A DNA stretch of 33,836 nucleotides from Nitrospirota bacterium (GTDB lineage Bacteria; Nitrospirota; Thermodesulfovibrionia; UBA6902), in contig JACRHD010000058.1 of assembly GCA_016234115.1 (NCBI GenBank), forward strand, positions 1 through 33,836, given 5' to 3'. Each line of letters opens with the position of its first letter. The stretch's first letter is position 1. The notes under the pieces are model-generated. The model was not told where the DNA came from. It did no database searches and was given only the letters and a program-made list of their open reading frames with translations. Made by a program: the position numbers and the translations under genes. Below, piece after piece: positions 32,326-33,836 of the stretch.

Positions 32326-32814
32326 ATGCGACATACTATTTCCGTTCTTGTAGAGAATAAATTCGGGGTGCTTTCGAGGGTCTCGGGGCTCTTCAGCGGG
32401 AGGGGCTATAACATCGAGAGCCTCTCTGTCGGGGAGACGATTGACCCGTCAACTTCAGTAATGACCATTGTCACCACCGGCGATGATCTTGTCGTCGAGC
32501 AGATAACCAAACAGCTCAACAAACTCATCGACGTTATCAAGGTGACCGATTACATGGAGGTCGACCATGTCGAGCGGGAGATGGTGCTCATCAAGGTAGC
32601 TCCGAGGAAAGACGACCGGACAGAGGTGCTTCAGCTTACGGAGATCTTCAGGGGAAGGATTGTGGACTCCGGTCCCACGACCTATACGATAGAGATCACT
32701 GGGAATGAAGACAAGATAACCGCATTCATCGAGCTCATCAAGCCCTTCGGTATAAAAGAATTCGTCCGCACCGGCAAGGTGGCGATTGCCCGCGAAGGCG
32801 TGAAGAAAAAGTAG
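32326..32814 (+). CDS. ilvN: Acetolactate synthase, small (regulatory) subunit
   Basis: The 162-residue regulatory subunit confers valine feedback on IlvB. The N-terminal ACT domain is clear (TISVLVENKFGVLSRVSGLF, SGRGYNIESLSVG), followed by the C-terminal domain with EREMVLIKV and IVDSGPTTYTIEITG. The length is typical of the long IlvH/IlvN type. The ATG follows CCGGAGG. Just after the stop comes GAGTTTAGAGTTTGG, a single arm of the 7-mer repeat family seen at 28092-28148. Confidence 0.97.
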   Translation: MRHTISVLVENKFGVLSRVSGLFSGRGYNIESLSVGETIDPSTSVMTIVTTGDDLVVEQITKQLNKLIDVIKVTDYMEVDHVEREMVLIKVAPRKDDRTEVLQLTEIFRGRIVDSGPTTYTIEITGNEDKITAFIELIKPFGIKEFVRTGKVAIAREGVKKK

Positions 32815-32916
32815 AGTTTAGAGTTTGGTGGAATACAGAATACTCTGCCCCGCCGGGATGATCATGTATGTCCCCTTCTTTTAAGTGCTGGAAATTATAA
32901 TATCGATGCTGAGCTC

Positions 32917-33294
32917 CTACTTGCCGACTTTATCGATAAATTCCCTGGCGGCCCTGAAATAATCTTTGACCGCGCGGGTATCGTAAATCAGCCCCCTGTA
33001 GTAACCTGCTATATGCAAAGCGTCATAGAGTTTCTCGAATTCCCGCATCAGCTTCCCATTATGGACGGCTATATGCTTTTGTAATGCTGCTCTGTACGAC
33101 TCTACTGACCTCGGAAGCTCTTTTTTGGTCAGGCCCTTTTTTATGAGATGCTCATTTATCGCTTCCAGGACCGCAAGATATGCTGTTCCAAACGCCTCCC
33201 TGACAGGCTTAACATCTGTGTAGGTATTGTTTACTACAGGGACCGACTTCAATATCCCCTTGGCATTATTCAGATATCTTACCGCCTCGCGCAT
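32917..33294 (-). CDS. DUF5618 family protein
   Basis: This 125-residue helical protein resembles DUF5618 (MREAVRYLNNAKGILKSV, then REAFGTAYLAVLEAINEHL and a YDALHIAGYYRG C-terminal part), related to HEPN-like small helical proteins found near toxin-antitoxin genes. I placed the start at the ATG at 33294, where a GGGGGGAA run gives a ribosome-binding site 7 bp upstream. A longer frame to 33348 adds 18 residues with no family support. No partner gene is seen on the right: the following 540 bp are repeat DNA. Confidence 0.75.
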   Translation of the reverse strand: MREAVRYLNNAKGILKSVPVVNNTYTDVKPVREAFGTAYLAVLEAINEHLIKKGLTKKELPRSVESYRAALQKHIAVHNGKLMREFEKLYDALHIAGYYRGLIYDTRAVKDYFRAAREFIDKVGK

Positions 33295-33439
33295 AGTTAT
33301 TCCCCCCCTCGGATTTCTTAGATTATCATATTTCATCATCACAGGCAAGACGAATGGGAGGATGGGTCTGCCGATAGGGCGCGAGTGGTGTGAAAAGAGG
33401 AAAGCAATCTATCTTACCTGTTCCCCATTGATTGTTTTA

Positions 33440-33529
33440 GGGATAATTCAGGACTGAACGCGTTAAGAATTCAAAAGTGTCTGAGTGAAGCGAGTTTTTT
33501 GAATTTAGCGGGCAGTCCTGAATTATCCC
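33440..33529. repeat. Inverted repeat with perfect 17-bp ends
   Basis: GGGATAATTCAGGACTG (33440-33456) and CAGTCCTGAATTATCCC (33513-33529) are exact complements. An inner TTCAAAA/TTTTGAA pair (33470-33476 and 33497-33503) extends the stem. Perfect ends of this kind could be those of a miniature element. Confidence 0.85.
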
Positions 33530-33635
33530 GTTAACGAATGCATAGCGACCCAAGGGAGCGCATGTGATAACTCTTTTTATTCCTTACATTCAGGTCCCCG
33601 AAGGGGGCATTAAACAATCCGGGGCGGCCTTTGTT

Positions 33636-33667
33636 GGTTACTTATTTGGCCGCGCAAATAAGTAACC
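33636..33667. repeat. Palindrome GGTTACTTATTT-N8-AAATAAGTAACC
   Basis: The 12-bp arms are perfect around GGCCGCGC. A second stem, GGGGTTTGGGG...GAGCCCC, begins at the next base. It may form a stable stem-loop in DNA or RNA. Confidence 0.85.
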
Positions 33668-33836
33668 GGGGTTTGGGGCAGAGCCCCATTATTTATGCCG
33701 CATCAGACTTTCTCATGGGTAGCCCCAACATATTGTGTCAGAAGGACCTGAATTTTAGTATTGGATCGGTCGGTGGTTTCGGGAATAAATCCAGACCGCC
33801 GCAGTGAAAGTAGATAGCGGTTCGATAATGATAACG

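Larger units (their letters stand above)
33295..33836. other. Gene-free terminal region with large repeats
   Basis: No gene was identified in the last 540 bp. It contains a 90-bp inverted repeat (33440-33529), a 32-bp palindrome (33636-33667) and a GGGG...CCCC hairpin after it. The sequence looks like part of a larger dispersed element that continues past the window. Confidence 0.6.

Noticed and set aside
32917-33348. Longer start for the DUF5618 gene (ATG at 33348)
   Set aside because: The extra 18 residues lack family support and a ribosome-binding site, whereas the start at 33294 has a purine-rich site.

Overview
The window looks like a chromosomal segment of an anaerobic, cytochrome-rich bacterium, most likely Nitrospirota (Thermodesulfovibrionia-like) or a deltaproteobacterial relative. 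This is an inference from gene content: two 12-heme c-type cytochromes, a sigma54 activator with a PilZ domain, a GTP-type PEP carboxykinase, a DUF1858 protein and a TatD-radical SAM fusion. No rRNA or tRNA gene was seen to fix the lineage.

Layout. 1-2907: the 3' part of mutL, then four small genes (NifU-like Fe-S scaffold, a four-helix membrane protein resembling oxidase subunit I, a DUF1858 protein, and a 42-residue zinc ribbon). 2908-9659: a repeat-rich gap, a PilZ/zinc-ribbon/AAA+/Fis activator, a long leader with a candidate -24/-12 promoter, an AMIN-type cell-wall amidase, a D-aminoacylase that seems to start at CTG, and an AI-2E-family permease. 9728-13530 (minus strand): a perfect-palindrome terminator, two tandem paralogous 12-heme cytochromes, and a 565-residue protein that reads as an atypical kinase joined to a degenerate second copy of itself. 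13531-19005: a TVP38/VTT membrane protein, then a decayed defence-type island with helicase and nuclease remnants, an intact AAA_14/DUF4143 ATPase, and a methyltransferase broken by two frameshifts in A-runs. 19019-24270: pckG, truA and recQ. 24281-26629: a second accessory patch bracketed by two copies of one inverted repeat. It holds a small hypothetical gene, an ArsR repressor with a Cys-rich tail and the 37-residue CGCGCGCG peptide downstream of it, a DUF433/DUF5615 toxin-antitoxin pair with a frameshifted toxin, and a protein fragment. 26686-33294: a TatD-radical SAM fusion, a DUF465 protein, the branched-chain amino acid genes ilvD-ilvB-ilvN, and a DUF5618 protein. 33295-33836 is repeat DNA without a gene.

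How the genes work together. The ilv genes supply consecutive steps of Val/Ile synthesis. The amidase and D-aminoacylase could both act on peptidoglycan products. The ArsR gene carries a near-consensus promoter whose -10 lies inside a 20-bp dyad, so ArsR and the small Cys-rich peptide form a plausible self-contained metal-responsive unit. The kinase-like gene lies upstream of both cytochromes on the same strand.

A striking background feature is a set of intergenic inverted repeats, unrelated in sequence, whose arms are short degenerate tandem repeats of about 7-9 bp. Many begin at or next to a stop codon.
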